Shown here one piece after another: positions 53,514 to 61,811 of a DNA stretch of 64,000 nt (position 1 is its first letter; every line of letters starts with the position of its first letter). Source of the stretch: Crocinitomicaceae bacterium. Its GTDB lineage: Bacteria; Bacteroidota; Bacteroidia; Flavobacteriales_D; Crocinitomicaceae. Location: positions 1,054,001-1,118,000 of the forward strand of contig JADJGJ010000001.1 in assembly GCA_016708105.1 (NCBI GenBank), in the 5' to 3' direction. Under the pieces are notes generated by a model. The model was not told the origin of the DNA. It did not search any database and saw only the letters and a list, made by a program, of their open reading frames with translations. The translations under genes were made by a program, and so were the position numbers.

Positions 53514-55739
53514 TTATTCTTTGTCTTTTTGTTTTATTGCATAGTGAAATCCAACATAAACATTGGCGCCGGTGATAGGTGCCCATACCTGTGTAGCATC
53601 AAAAAATGCGCCAAAAGGATTGTCTGCACTGATTATTGCATTGCCTTGTATGACATTCAATAAATTTTCACCGCCAATATAAAAATTGAATTTTTTATAC
53701 CGATATGTGATTTGACTATTGACAATCCAGTAACGTTCAGATTCTGGACCCCGTTGATATGGCGCCGGACTTTCTGACGTATCAGGTAATCTTTTTTTGC
53801 CAATCCAGTTGCCTGTTGCATCAAAACTCCATTTTTTATTTCGGGTGGTATACCCAACATTAAAGAGCGCTCTGAACTTTGGCACAAAGGCCATTTGATG
53901 TTGCATGCCATGATATGTTGTTACTACGTCATAGTATTTGTACGCCGCCCGTAATTCAAAGTTTTTTATTGGTTTTAACAATAATTCAATTTGAAAACTA
54001 TGTGACCAGGCTGATGCAATGGTGCTGTAGATATAGAGTTGTGTTGGTGCATAATCCATATCTACAACTAATTGATTTAAAAAGTGGGTATAAAAATAAT
54101 CCAGCGTTATGGTAGACACCTCATCACGAATCATAAATTTTTGCGTGAAGGTAATTCCTGAGCTGATTGCATCTTCCGGCTTTATATTTGGAGCCACAAT
54201 CCACTGTCTGCTGCTTGCCATAAAACTGACGTTGTCTGCGTATGGATTTGGAATTCTATATCCTCTTCCAAAGCTGAGACGCAAGGCGTTTTTTGGGCTG
54301 AAATTCCATTTAATATGTAACCTCGGAGAGAAAAGCGGCCCGTACATATTATGATAATCTCCGCGCAACCCCGCCACTAAAATAAATTTATCCAAACGGT
54401 TGTATGTGTATTCAAAAAATGCGCCTGAAATTATTTCTGTTTTCAGCATGAGCGAATCATTGTATCGCTGAACATAGTCATCTGCCGTAAAGCTCAAACC
54501 GGTTTTATAATTATGGTTTGTGTTTGAGATGATGTCATTATAAATTCCATTAAAATAGAATTTTTTCTGGGTTCCATCATACGTATTGTTCCCAAGTTGC
54601 GTGAACAAGTGATGATATTCCAGTTGACCAATTAAGCCAACATTTCCAAACTTTCTTTTCTCAATAAAAAATCCATTTTTTGAAAATAGTTCGACATGCT
54701 GATTTTTGAAAATTCCCTGATACAAGCCTGAGGATGATTCAGGATTATAATTCAGCTGACCACCTAACTGATCATTGTAATTTGCCTTGATACCGAATTT
54801 AGTTTCATAGTTAGAACCGGCGTACGACCATCTGTGCATAAATGCTCCAACCTGACCAATAGGGAAATCTCTGAAGCCATCTTTATTCACATCACTGTCA
54901 ATAAAAAAGTTGGAGAAATGCAGAAAGGTCATTTGTCCCCAGCGATCACTCATTTTATATGCGCTGTGAATATTTCCTTCAAGCCGGGCAAATTTATTGC
55001 CGTAAAAATTAGCATAAAACGCTTCACCATGTTCAGGATCTTTAAACTCAATATTGATAAGTCCTGCCATAGATTCAAACCCGTTCACTACTGAGCCGGT
55101 TCCTTTGGTGATTTGAATAGACTCAACCCAAGTACCCGGTGTATAATTTAATCCAAATGATGACGAAAGACCGCGCACCATGGGAATGTTTTCATACTGA
55201 ATTTGAGTGTAGATTCCGTCCAAGCCAAGCATCTGAATTTTTTTCGCACCTGAAATGGCATCTGTCATATTGATGTCAACCGAGGCATTGGTTTCAAATG
55301 ATTCTGAAAGATTACAACACGCAGCTTTTCGCAATTCATCCTGACCAATTTTTTCTACGTTAAAAGGGTCAAGCAAATCAATAGACTTGGTGATACTTTC
55401 AGCGACAATTTCTACACCATGGAGTAAAATTCCGCCACTCATGTTGATGGTATAGTTTTGATCAGCTGATTTAATTTCAAAAGCAACCAGTTCATATCCG
55501 GTTGATTTCACGTAAAGTGTATCCGGTAAATGGTGTACCGCAATAGCGAATGTTCCGTCATTTGCTGACAATGCAACATGTGAGTCATTCTTCCACCGGA
55601 TGCGCGCACCCGGAATACCTTCTTCAACGCCATTAGTCATCGTGACAATTTTACCCTGAATCAGAATATCCTCATCATCTTGACCATGTAATAATGTGCT
55701 ACTAAAAAGCAGCAACATGAACATTATTTTATAATACAT
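53514..55739 (-). CDS. TonB-dependent outer membrane receptor (metal-associated type)
   Basis: A 741-residue protein. A signal peptide (about 1-19) and a carboxypeptidase-regulatory-like domain (about 28-105, EGIPGARIRWKND) precede the plug and a 22-strand-type barrel. The plug begins ELRKAACCNLSESFETNAS, a signature of a TBDR group often found beside HMA proteins. Later blocks include GLSSSFGLNYTPGTWVESIQ, ITKGTGSVVNGFES and FSFGRGYRIPNPY-like LSFGRGYRIP. It takes up a ligand across the outer membrane powered by TonB; a metal complex is inferred from neighbours only. Confidence 0.9.
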   Translation of the reverse strand: MYYKIMFMLLLFSSTLLHGQDDEDILIQGKIVTMTNGVEEGIPGARIRWKNDSHVALSANDGTFAIAVHHLPDTLYVKSTGYELVAFEIKSADQNYTINMSGGILLHGVEIVAESITKSIDLLDPFNVEKIGQDELRKAACCNLSESFETNASVDINMTDAISGAKKIQMLGLDGIYTQIQYENIPMVRGLSSSFGLNYTPGTWVESIQITKGTGSVVNGFESMAGLINIEFKDPEHGEAFYANFYGNKFARLEGNIHSAYKMSDRWGQMTFLHFSNFFIDSDVNKDGFRDFPIGQVGAFMHRWSYAGSNYETKFGIKANYNDQLGGQLNYNPESSSGLYQGIFKNQHVELFSKNGFFIEKRKFGNVGLIGQLEYHHLFTQLGNNTYDGTQKKFYFNGIYNDIISNTNHNYKTGLSFTADDYVQRYNDSLMLKTEIISGAFFEYTYNRLDKFILVAGLRGDYHNMYGPLFSPRLHIKWNFSPKNALRLSFGRGYRIPNPYADNVSFMASSRQWIVAPNIKPEDAISSGITFTQKFMIRDEVSTITLDYFYTHFLNQLVVDMDYAPTQLYIYSTIASAWSHSFQIELLLKPIKNFELRAAYKYYDVVTTYHGMQHQMAFVPKFRALFNVGYTTRNKKWSFDATGNWIGKKRLPDTSESPAPYQRGPESERYWIVNSQITYRYKKFNFYIGGENLLNVIQGNAIISADNPFGAFFDATQVWAPITGANVYVGFHYAIKQKDKE

Positions 55740-55803
55740 GATAATTTTTTTAGTTCAACAATTCTTTCACGCCTGAAAAAGTCAGGCACAGAAAAATTGA
55801 GGA

Positions 55804-56271
55804 CTAAATGCGGATGCTGCGATTACGCACCCAAACAGGGACATGTTGATTATCAGGCGGACTGTTGTCTCCTGATGTGAACATGATGATTGCATTAAAA
55901 CTAGTTGAGTTAGCAAGGTCATTAAATGAAGCAGGGACCAGTTTTGCGGTTAAATCAAGTGCAAGTCTGGTTGATGAATTTGCTTTAAGTTTTAATGATG
56001 AAATGGTATATTTTTCTGTTTTGCAGCATTTTTTTTGCTTCAGTTCAAGAGAAGATTTTTTTGTACTTGAAGATTTGTGGCAATGTTTCTTGCAGGATTT
56101 TTCATTCTGAACTTCTTCTTTGTTGCTTTCGATTGAGTCACATGAACAATGGGCATTTCCGAAAAATGAAATATCTGTGATTTTGCCTTTGCAATAATGT
56201 AATTCTATTGTAAATCCCGGCAAGGAGAACAGAAAAATGACTAAGAAAAATATGGCTTTTAATCTGATCAT
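55804..56271 (-). CDS. HYC_CC_PP family protein
   Basis: A 155-residue protein with a signal peptide from the ATG at 56271 (MIRLKAIFF to about residue 20). It shows the three marks that name the family: ELHYC near the N-terminus of the mature part, a CC pair in KQKKCCKTEKY, and PP in NSPPDNQHVPVW. Between them are more Cys/His residues (HCSCD, SCKKHCHKS), so metal binding is plausible. It stands first in a leftward set ahead of the TonB receptor and the HMA protein. A -7 box lies 5 bases before the ATG. Confidence 0.85.
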   Translation of the reverse strand: MIRLKAIFFLVIFLFSLPGFTIELHYCKGKITDISFFGNAHCSCDSIESNKEEVQNEKSCKKHCHKSSSTKKSSLELKQKKCCKTEKYTISSLKLKANSSTRLALDLTAKLVPASFNDLANSTSFNAIIMFTSGDNSPPDNQHVPVWVRNRSIRI

Positions 56272-56276
56272 TGTGA

Positions 56277-56284
56277 CAAATATA
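56277..56284 (-). promoter_or_regulatory. -7 box for the HYC_CC_PP operon
   Basis: TATATTTG on the minus strand, 5 bases before the ATG. ATTG (56305-56308 as CAAT) stands 20 bases upstream as a -33-like box, the best spaced pair in the window. Confidence 0.5.
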
Positions 56285-56541
56285 AATGAAAACAGGATGC
56301 AAGACAATAGATTAAGCTATTTGGTGACATAAATAAAAACGCAATTCTTAGAATCTTATTTTCTATGTTGTCTGAAAGTGAGCGTCAATTGCCTTGGAAG
56401 GATCCTAATCAATGTATTTCAATGAACCAACGAGCCTTATCAACAAACCGAAAATACAACTCCTTAACAATAATTGATGAACTTGGATGTTTATGAGACG
56501 ACATCAATAATTAATTTCGTCCGTTAAGAAACTTGCTCAAT

Positions 56542-57333
56542 ATGCGCTTTACTCTTTTATTCTTGCCTTTTATTCTTGGCGCATGTGCTATGAATGCGTT
56601 TTATTATTTTCCAGATAAAAATAGTGTAGAGCCTGCTGAAGGAGCAGAAGAGCACTACGTAAGGTATAACAAAGAAAAGTCAATTCATGGTTTGTTTTTT
56701 AAAAAGGAAAACCCACTGGCCAGTATTTTTATCTTACATGGCAACGCCGGAAATTTGACGGGCTGGCAAAGTGTTGCAGAAATTCTGTGGGAAGAGGGGT
56801 ATCAGGTTTTCATCATTGATTATCCCTCATTTGGCAATTCTGATGGCAAGGCTAAACACAAAGAGGTGATTCTATCAGCTCAAAAATCATTTGAATATTT
56901 TGATTCGCTGCCTGAGGTGCAGGGCTCAAAAAAAATGTTGATGGGTTTTTCATTAGGCGGTAACCTGGCTTTAAAAATTGCTACTGATTATCAAGACAAG
57001 ATAGATTATCTGGTTGTTGAAGGAGCATTTAGTAATTATAGGGATATCGGAATTCAAACCACACCTAAAATTTTGCGCTTTGCGCCTTGGCTTTTTTTAG
57101 GATCTGAATTTAAGGGAGAGGAGCTGATCAAAGAATGGAAAAAACCTTTGCTTGTTGTGCACAGTACTGAAGATAAAACCTGTCCTTACGAAATGGGTAA
57201 AGAGATTTATTCCAATGCCGCATCAGACAAAAAAGAATTGTGGACAATTAAAGGCGCACACCTCCAGGGTTTTGGTCTTTACGCCGACGAATATTTCAAT
57301 AGATTAAAGTGGTTGATTCAAAGCAAGGAGTAG
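56542..57333 (+). CDS. Alpha/beta hydrolase lipoprotein
   Basis: A 263-residue protein from the ATG at 56542. The lipobox is FILGAC, so it is lipid-anchored. The hydrolase core has the oxyanion loop HGNAGNLTGWQ, nucleophile Ser in MGFSLGGN, acid Asp in STEDKTCP and catalytic His in GAHLQGF; all triad members are present. The type is like the YqiA/FrsA-related BEM46 group, with esterase or lipase action likely and substrate unknown. It ends 4 bases from the stop of the convergent lipoprotein gene. The 270-base spacer upstream holds no other supported gene. Confidence 0.85.
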   Translation: MRFTLLFLPFILGACAMNAFYYFPDKNSVEPAEGAEEHYVRYNKEKSIHGLFFKKENPLASIFILHGNAGNLTGWQSVAEILWEEGYQVFIIDYPSFGNSDGKAKHKEVILSAQKSFEYFDSLPEVQGSKKMLMGFSLGGNLALKIATDYQDKIDYLVVEGAFSNYRDIGIQTTPKILRFAPWLFLGSEFKGEELIKEWKKPLLVVHSTEDKTCPYEMGKEIYSNAASDKKELWTIKGAHLQGFGLYADEYFNRLKWLIQSKE

Positions 57334-57337
57334 CAGC

Positions 57338-57652
57338 TTAGTATTCCCGCTCTTCAATGCATTTCATTTCAACAATTTCTCCCATACCACAAATACTTGC
57401 CCCGGATACCTCTTTGTAGGAAACCCATATAAGCATATTGTGAACATAGTCTAAGTGTTGAAACTCTGCCAGGTTGGTAGGTTCTAAAAAAGTACCGTCT
57501 TCTAATTCAAACACAATGCCACAGGTGTCAGAATCTGAATAATCTCTCACCCAGGCTTTTTCACCTTTAAAACAACCACCGGTGTCTTTTCCACAAGAAG
57601 AAAGGAGAAGTACAACAGCGGCAACGGAACCAAAGAAAATATTTTTTTTCAT
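57338..57652 (-). CDS. Hypothetical lipoprotein, cysteine-containing
   Basis: A 104-residue protein with lipobox LLSSCG. The mature part has four more cysteines (GGCFKG, DTCGIVF, ASICGMG, MKCIEE), probably forming two disulfides in the periplasm. FELEDGTFLEPTN suggests a small beta-barrel (OB-like) fold. The function is unknown and there is no operon partner. Confidence 0.7.
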   Translation of the reverse strand: MKKNIFFGSVAAVVLLLSSCGKDTGGCFKGEKAWVRDYSDSDTCGIVFELEDGTFLEPTNLAEFQHLDYVHNMLIWVSYKEVSGASICGMGEIVEMKCIEEREY

Positions 57653-57867
57653 AGGGTATATAGTTTGTAGTTAATGGTCAAATTTATTTACGAGCTGTGC
57701 AAAATATCACCTGTTCAAAAATACAATTTTACAAGATTCTTATCTAATTCTGCTTGTGAAGTGTATCGCTAAAGGTTTTGTAAATATACGAATTTTCATT
57801 CATGCTGGTTGGTTGTCATGATTGTCAGAGTTTAGTTGCGGTGAAGTTCAGGCGCTTAAAATAAATC

Positions 57868-57875
57868 TATCTTTG
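57868..57875 (+). promoter_or_regulatory. -7 box for the ABM monooxygenase gene
   Basis: TATCTTTG, 19 bases before the ATG at 57895. Confidence 0.45.
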
Positions 57876-57894
57876 TGGTGAAAAGCATTTCATT

Positions 57895-58197
57895 ATGGCA
57901 TTACAGCGCATTGTCAGATTATCTTTTAAACCGGGACATGGTCATGAATTTGAACATTATTTTCATGAGATCAAAGAAAAGATTGCGGCTCAGCCCGGTT
58001 GTCTTGGCGTAAAATTATTGCGTGATACTGATCATCCGGGTACTTATTTTACCTATTCTGTATGGCAAAATCAAGAGGCCTTGGATGCGTATCGAACTAC
58101 AGATTTATTTAGCGTTGTATGGCCAAAAGTGAAACAATGGTTTGATGAAAAACCTCAGGCTTGGAGTACGCTGGTTATTGCAGAAGCAGCTGTCTGA
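57895..58197 (+). CDS. Antibiotic biosynthesis monooxygenase (ABM) family protein
   Basis: A 100-residue ferredoxin-like domain (ALQRIVRLSFKPGHGHEFEHYF, then CLGVKLLRD and TYFTYSVWQNQEALDAYR, WPKVKQWF). ABM proteins form dimers; some are cofactor-independent monooxygenases, heme oxygenases or signal-related enzymes. The exact activity cannot be assigned. It is followed by a lipoprotein gene on the same strand with 137 bases between. Confidence 0.8.
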   Translation: MALQRIVRLSFKPGHGHEFEHYFHEIKEKIAAQPGCLGVKLLRDTDHPGTYFTYSVWQNQEALDAYRTTDLFSVVWPKVKQWFDEKPQAWSTLVIAEAAV

Positions 58198-58334
58198 AGA
58201 TTTCATAATACATCGCATTGGAAGAATTCTCATGGAGAAATGTATATTTACATCCAGAAAATGAAGCACTAAGAACCATTTTACGTTCTTTATTCTTCTC
58301 AAAAAAAAATCATGAACCCCAAAAAAATGTGCAA

Positions 58335-59045
58335 ATGAAAATCAGAAAATTTAGCATGTTGGTTGCCGTGTTGATTGTCACGTCGTGTGGTCAACAAGAA
58401 ACTGATCAACCAACAGAAAACAAACAAAATGAAAATGACACAACCGGTGCAGTAGGCAATACTGAAATGGTTGACACTGCTGTTGTTGATACTACCCGTG
58501 TTACAGAATTGAAAAAGCAAAATCAGGTAACAGATTATGCTGAGTATTTTCTTCAAGTTAAAGTAGTTCGCAGTTCTGACCAATTACAAACCAACAACGG
58601 AATTTATCACTACTATGAGACCCTTGACATTGCCAATGGATTTGCCAGAATTACCGGTGCTTATGAAGGCAGTGATGTCTTTGTAATCTGGCGCATGAGT
58701 GATGGATCAGACTTGGTTGGGCACACCAGTACTTCTTGCGGACCGGTGTGTAGTTATCATACCGTTTTTTATAAATGCAAAGACGGAAAAGACGAGGACG
58801 TGACCAGTACCATTTTACCATGGAAAGAGATGGAAAAACATTTGGCCGTGGTAAATGAAAAAGTGAAAGCTAAATATGAATTAGAAAGTGATGAACCGCA
58901 GTTCATGTTTCAATTACCTCAGAAAGGAACTGACATGGATGTTTGGTATTCTAATAATTTGAATGATTTTGAATTCATCATGATGACTTTGAGTTGGGAT
59001 AAAAAGAAATTTTCAGTGAAGAAAAAATACGATGATGTGCCTTAA
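58335..59045 (+). CDS. Hypothetical lipoprotein
   Basis: A 236-residue protein from the ATG at 58335, where the lipoprotein signal starts (MKIRKFSMLVAVLIVTSCG). The in-frame TTG at 58218 is not used, since it would bury the signal. A low-complexity acidic/Thr linker (about 20-60) is followed by a beta-rich domain with YHYYETLDIANGFARITGAYEGSD (in parts) and two cysteines in TSCGPVCSYH that may form a disulfide. The function is unknown. A strong bidirectional terminator follows. Confidence 0.75.
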   Translation: MKIRKFSMLVAVLIVTSCGQQETDQPTENKQNENDTTGAVGNTEMVDTAVVDTTRVTELKKQNQVTDYAEYFLQVKVVRSSDQLQTNNGIYHYYETLDIANGFARITGAYEGSDVFVIWRMSDGSDLVGHTSTSCGPVCSYHTVFYKCKDGKDEDVTSTILPWKEMEKHLAVVNEKVKAKYELESDEPQFMFQLPQKGTDMDVWYSNNLNDFEFIMMTLSWDKKKFSVKKKYDDVP

Positions 59046-59090
59046 GTGTACTCTAACTTATTGAGTTGTTCTCATCCGAATATTATGCAA

Positions 59091-59122
59091 AAAAAAAGCT
59101 CCCTCAATGAAGGAGCTTTTTT
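59091..59122. terminator. Bidirectional terminator
   Basis: AAAAAAGCTCC (59092-59102) pairs with GGAGCTTTTTT (59112-59122) around a 9-base loop, with an A-run on one side and a T-run on the other. It lies between the convergent lipoprotein and secreted-protein genes. Confidence 0.9.
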
Positions 59123-59141
59123 TATTCATTCTGATTTCTGA

Positions 59142-59660
59142 TTAATCAAGAATTTCAAATGAGTTGATGAATTTAGATTCAACATTCAGGTCATACGTTT
59201 TTTTGCTACCTAGAATGAGGAATTGCCATTCATATTTTTCTTGGATAATAGTGTAATAACGACCGATATAACCTTTCCAGTCTTTTTTACATTTCAAAGC
59301 GGATTGAACGCCGGTGTCACCGTCAACTGTCCAGTCAGAAATATATTTTGCGTCAAATTTAGAGTAGAAATTTTGGCAAATACGCAGTACTTCTGCATAC
59401 TCACTGTACAAATTATCTTCTTCTGAAATGGCTTCTTCGTAAATAAATACGTTACCAATTAATATCATATCACCGTAGGTACATGAAAGAGAAAAGGTAG
59501 TCATACCAGATTCATCATCTACTTCTTTTTCAACTTCATATTCACCTGGAAAAGTGATTTTCAAACGGGCTTCCTGACTTTCGTAGGTTTCACCGGCAAA
59601 GGATACAGAACTTGCAACAACAAGGCCTGAAAGGGCAAGGGCTGAGAAAAAATGCTTCAT
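59142..59660 (-). CDS. Hypothetical secreted protein
   Basis: A 172-residue protein with a signal peptide from the ATG at 59660 (MKHFFSALALSG to SFAGE); a start at 59696 is possible but less typical. The mature part resembles a small cystatin-like or PsbP-like fold (ARLKITFPGEYEVEKEVDD, then YYTIIQEKYEWQF). Two cysteines (FSLSCTYG, LRICQNF) may pair. The role is unknown. Confidence 0.7.
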   Translation of the reverse strand: MKHFFSALALSGLVVASSVSFAGETYESQEARLKITFPGEYEVEKEVDDESGMTTFSLSCTYGDMILIGNVFIYEEAISEEDNLYSEYAEVLRICQNFYSKFDAKYISDWTVDGDTGVQSALKCKKDWKGYIGRYYTIIQEKYEWQFLILGSKKTYDLNVESKFINSFEILD

Positions 59661-59764
59661 AACAATTGTCTTTTTAAAAAATTTAATTAGCGGCAAAGTT
59701 CTGCCAAAAAGGGGTTTAATTTATACGTGATTTACCGTATCTGCTCAAATATAAGTATTTTTTT

Positions 59765-61804
59765 TTATTCACTTGAACGATTAAGTTCAAATAAGATAAA
59801 AGTATATTCCAGTGCAATTTCTTTGAGAGATTCAAACCTGCCTGATGCACCACCGTGTCCTGCTTTCATGTTGGTGTACAACAGAAGTAGATTTTTGTCA
59901 GTTTTCAGCGCTCTTAATTTTGCAACATATTTTGTGGGCTCCCAATATTGTACTTGTGAATCATGTAATCCACTTGTAACAAGCATAGCGGGATACTGTG
60001 TCTCTCTAATGTTATCATACGGTGAATACGATTTCATGTAACGATAATATTTTTTTTCAGCCGGATTTCCCCACTCGTCAAACTCACCGGTAGTGAGCGG
60101 AATGCTAGTATCAAGCATAGTGGTTACTACATCAACAAAAGGTACGTTAGATACAATACCTCTCCACAAATCAGGTCTCATGTTGGCAACTGCACCCATG
60201 AGTAATCCTCCGGCACTGCCGCCCATGGCAAAAACTTTATCACGGCTGGCATAGCGCAATTTGATTAATCCTTCAGCGCATGCAATAAAATCATGAAAGG
60301 TATTTTTCTTTTTCAATAGTTTTCCATCTTCATACCATCTTCTGCCTAACTCTTCACCACCACGCACATGGGCTATGGCAAACACAAAACCACGGTTCAA
60401 CAAACTCAATCTGGCTGAACTGAAATATGGATCAAGCGATTCACCATACGAACCATACGCATAAAGTAAAAGCGGATTTTTTCCGCGCTTTGTAAAATGA
60501 TCACGATGATAAACCAACGAAACAGGCACTTTCACTCCATCGTGTGAGGTAATCCAAATGCGCTCTGACTTGTAATCTTTTGTTTTAAATCCACCTAATA
60601 CTTTGGTTTGACCTGCAATGGTTTTTTGCAAAGTTTTTAAATCAATATCATACGTGGTGAGTGGTGTTGTTAGTGAGCTATAACTTACCCTTACTTGGTT
60701 GAATTCAAATTCAGGATTGGTACCCAGACTCAATGTGTACGTATCTTCAAATGGCGGAATGAAACGATAGCGGTATGATCCGGTGTAATAAATTCTGAGC
60801 CTCGTCAATCCGGCTTTCTTTTCCTGCACTATCAGATGTTTTTTGTACACTTCAAAATCTTCAATCAAAACATCTTTGTCATGTTTTTGAATAATCTGCC
60901 AGTAACGTGGTTCTCTTTTTTTTATGTCACACTTCACTAATTTGAAGTTTTCTGCTGCCAGGTTAGATTTTATTACGCAATGATCACCTGCTGAGTCAGG
61001 ATAATATTCATGTCCGCGTTTGCGTTTGAGAAATATTTCAAATCTTTTATAATCATCAGTGCGTTTGAATCTGAATTCTGACGTGGTTGTGCTGTATGAT
61101 CCAATGAATATATATTGATCATCTTTTGATCGGGATAATCCACAATAAAATGTTTCGTCTTTCTCTGTAAAATGGATCTCTGTTTTTTTTGTGCTGCGCG
61201 ATACGCTTTTTACGCTGAAAGGGCGCAATGTTTTTTTATCTTTTACACTAAAATATAAAGTCTCGTTATCATTGTGCCACGCCAAATCACTTCCGGTATT
61301 TTGAATAGCCATGCTGAGGTAATCACCGGTTTCTAAATTTTTTATACTGATTTGGTAAAGACGTCGCCCCATTAAATCTTCAGTGAGTGCAAGCCATTTA
61401 TTGTCGGGTGAAACCGTGAATGAAACTAGTTCATAATAACTTTGCCCGCGTGCTCTTTTATTGGCATCCAGAATAATTTCTTCTTTGCTATTTAGTGTTT
61501 CTTTTTTTCTGCAGAAAACCGGATGTTCTTTTCCTTTTTCGTACCGTTCATAATACCAATATCCGTTTTTGAAAAATGGCGCCGTAGATTCTTCCTCTTT
61601 CATGCGTGATTTCATTTCATGAAATATTTTTTCACGCAGTTTGCTCACCGGTTTGAGAACATAATTGCAATAGATGTTCTCTTTTTTTAAATAAGAAATT
61701 ACAGCAGGATTCTCTCTGTCATTGAGCCAGAAATAAGGATCAATGCGGGTGTCACCGTGAACAGATAATTTTTTTTCAATCCTGCGGACAAGAGGAGGAC
61801 GCAT
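59765..61804 (-). CDS. ptrB: Oligopeptidase B (S9A prolyl oligopeptidase family)
   Basis: A 679-residue enzyme. A seven-bladed propeller fills about 70-400 and the alpha/beta hydrolase domain follows. Catalytic Ser is in MGGSAGGLLMGA, Asp in TSGLHDSQVQYWEP and His in MKAGHGGASGR; the triad is complete. DPYFWLNDRENP at the N-terminus and HVRGGEELGRRWYEDGKLLKKKN (in two parts) are typical. It cleaves short peptides after basic residues. No signal peptide was seen, so it is cytoplasmic. It starts 7 bases after the L,D-transpeptidase stop. Confidence 0.93.
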   Translation of the reverse strand: MRPPLVRRIEKKLSVHGDTRIDPYFWLNDRENPAVISYLKKENIYCNYVLKPVSKLREKIFHEMKSRMKEEESTAPFFKNGYWYYERYEKGKEHPVFCRKKETLNSKEEIILDANKRARGQSYYELVSFTVSPDNKWLALTEDLMGRRLYQISIKNLETGDYLSMAIQNTGSDLAWHNDNETLYFSVKDKKTLRPFSVKSVSRSTKKTEIHFTEKDETFYCGLSRSKDDQYIFIGSYSTTTSEFRFKRTDDYKRFEIFLKRKRGHEYYPDSAGDHCVIKSNLAAENFKLVKCDIKKREPRYWQIIQKHDKDVLIEDFEVYKKHLIVQEKKAGLTRLRIYYTGSYRYRFIPPFEDTYTLSLGTNPEFEFNQVRVSYSSLTTPLTTYDIDLKTLQKTIAGQTKVLGGFKTKDYKSERIWITSHDGVKVPVSLVYHRDHFTKRGKNPLLLYAYGSYGESLDPYFSSARLSLLNRGFVFAIAHVRGGEELGRRWYEDGKLLKKKNTFHDFIACAEGLIKLRYASRDKVFAMGGSAGGLLMGAVANMRPDLWRGIVSNVPFVDVVTTMLDTSIPLTTGEFDEWGNPAEKKYYRYMKSYSPYDNIRETQYPAMLVTSGLHDSQVQYWEPTKYVAKLRALKTDKNLLLLYTNMKAGHGGASGRFESLKEIALEYTFILFELNRSSE

Positions 61805-61811
61805 ACAAAAA

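Noticed and set aside
56365..56496. 43-codon plus-strand frame before the hydrolase gene
   Set aside because: No recognisable motif and short enough to be chance; no other support.
58218..58334. TTG-initiated extension of the lipoprotein gene
   Set aside because: It would place 39 residues before a clear lipoprotein signal; the ATG at 58335 is used.
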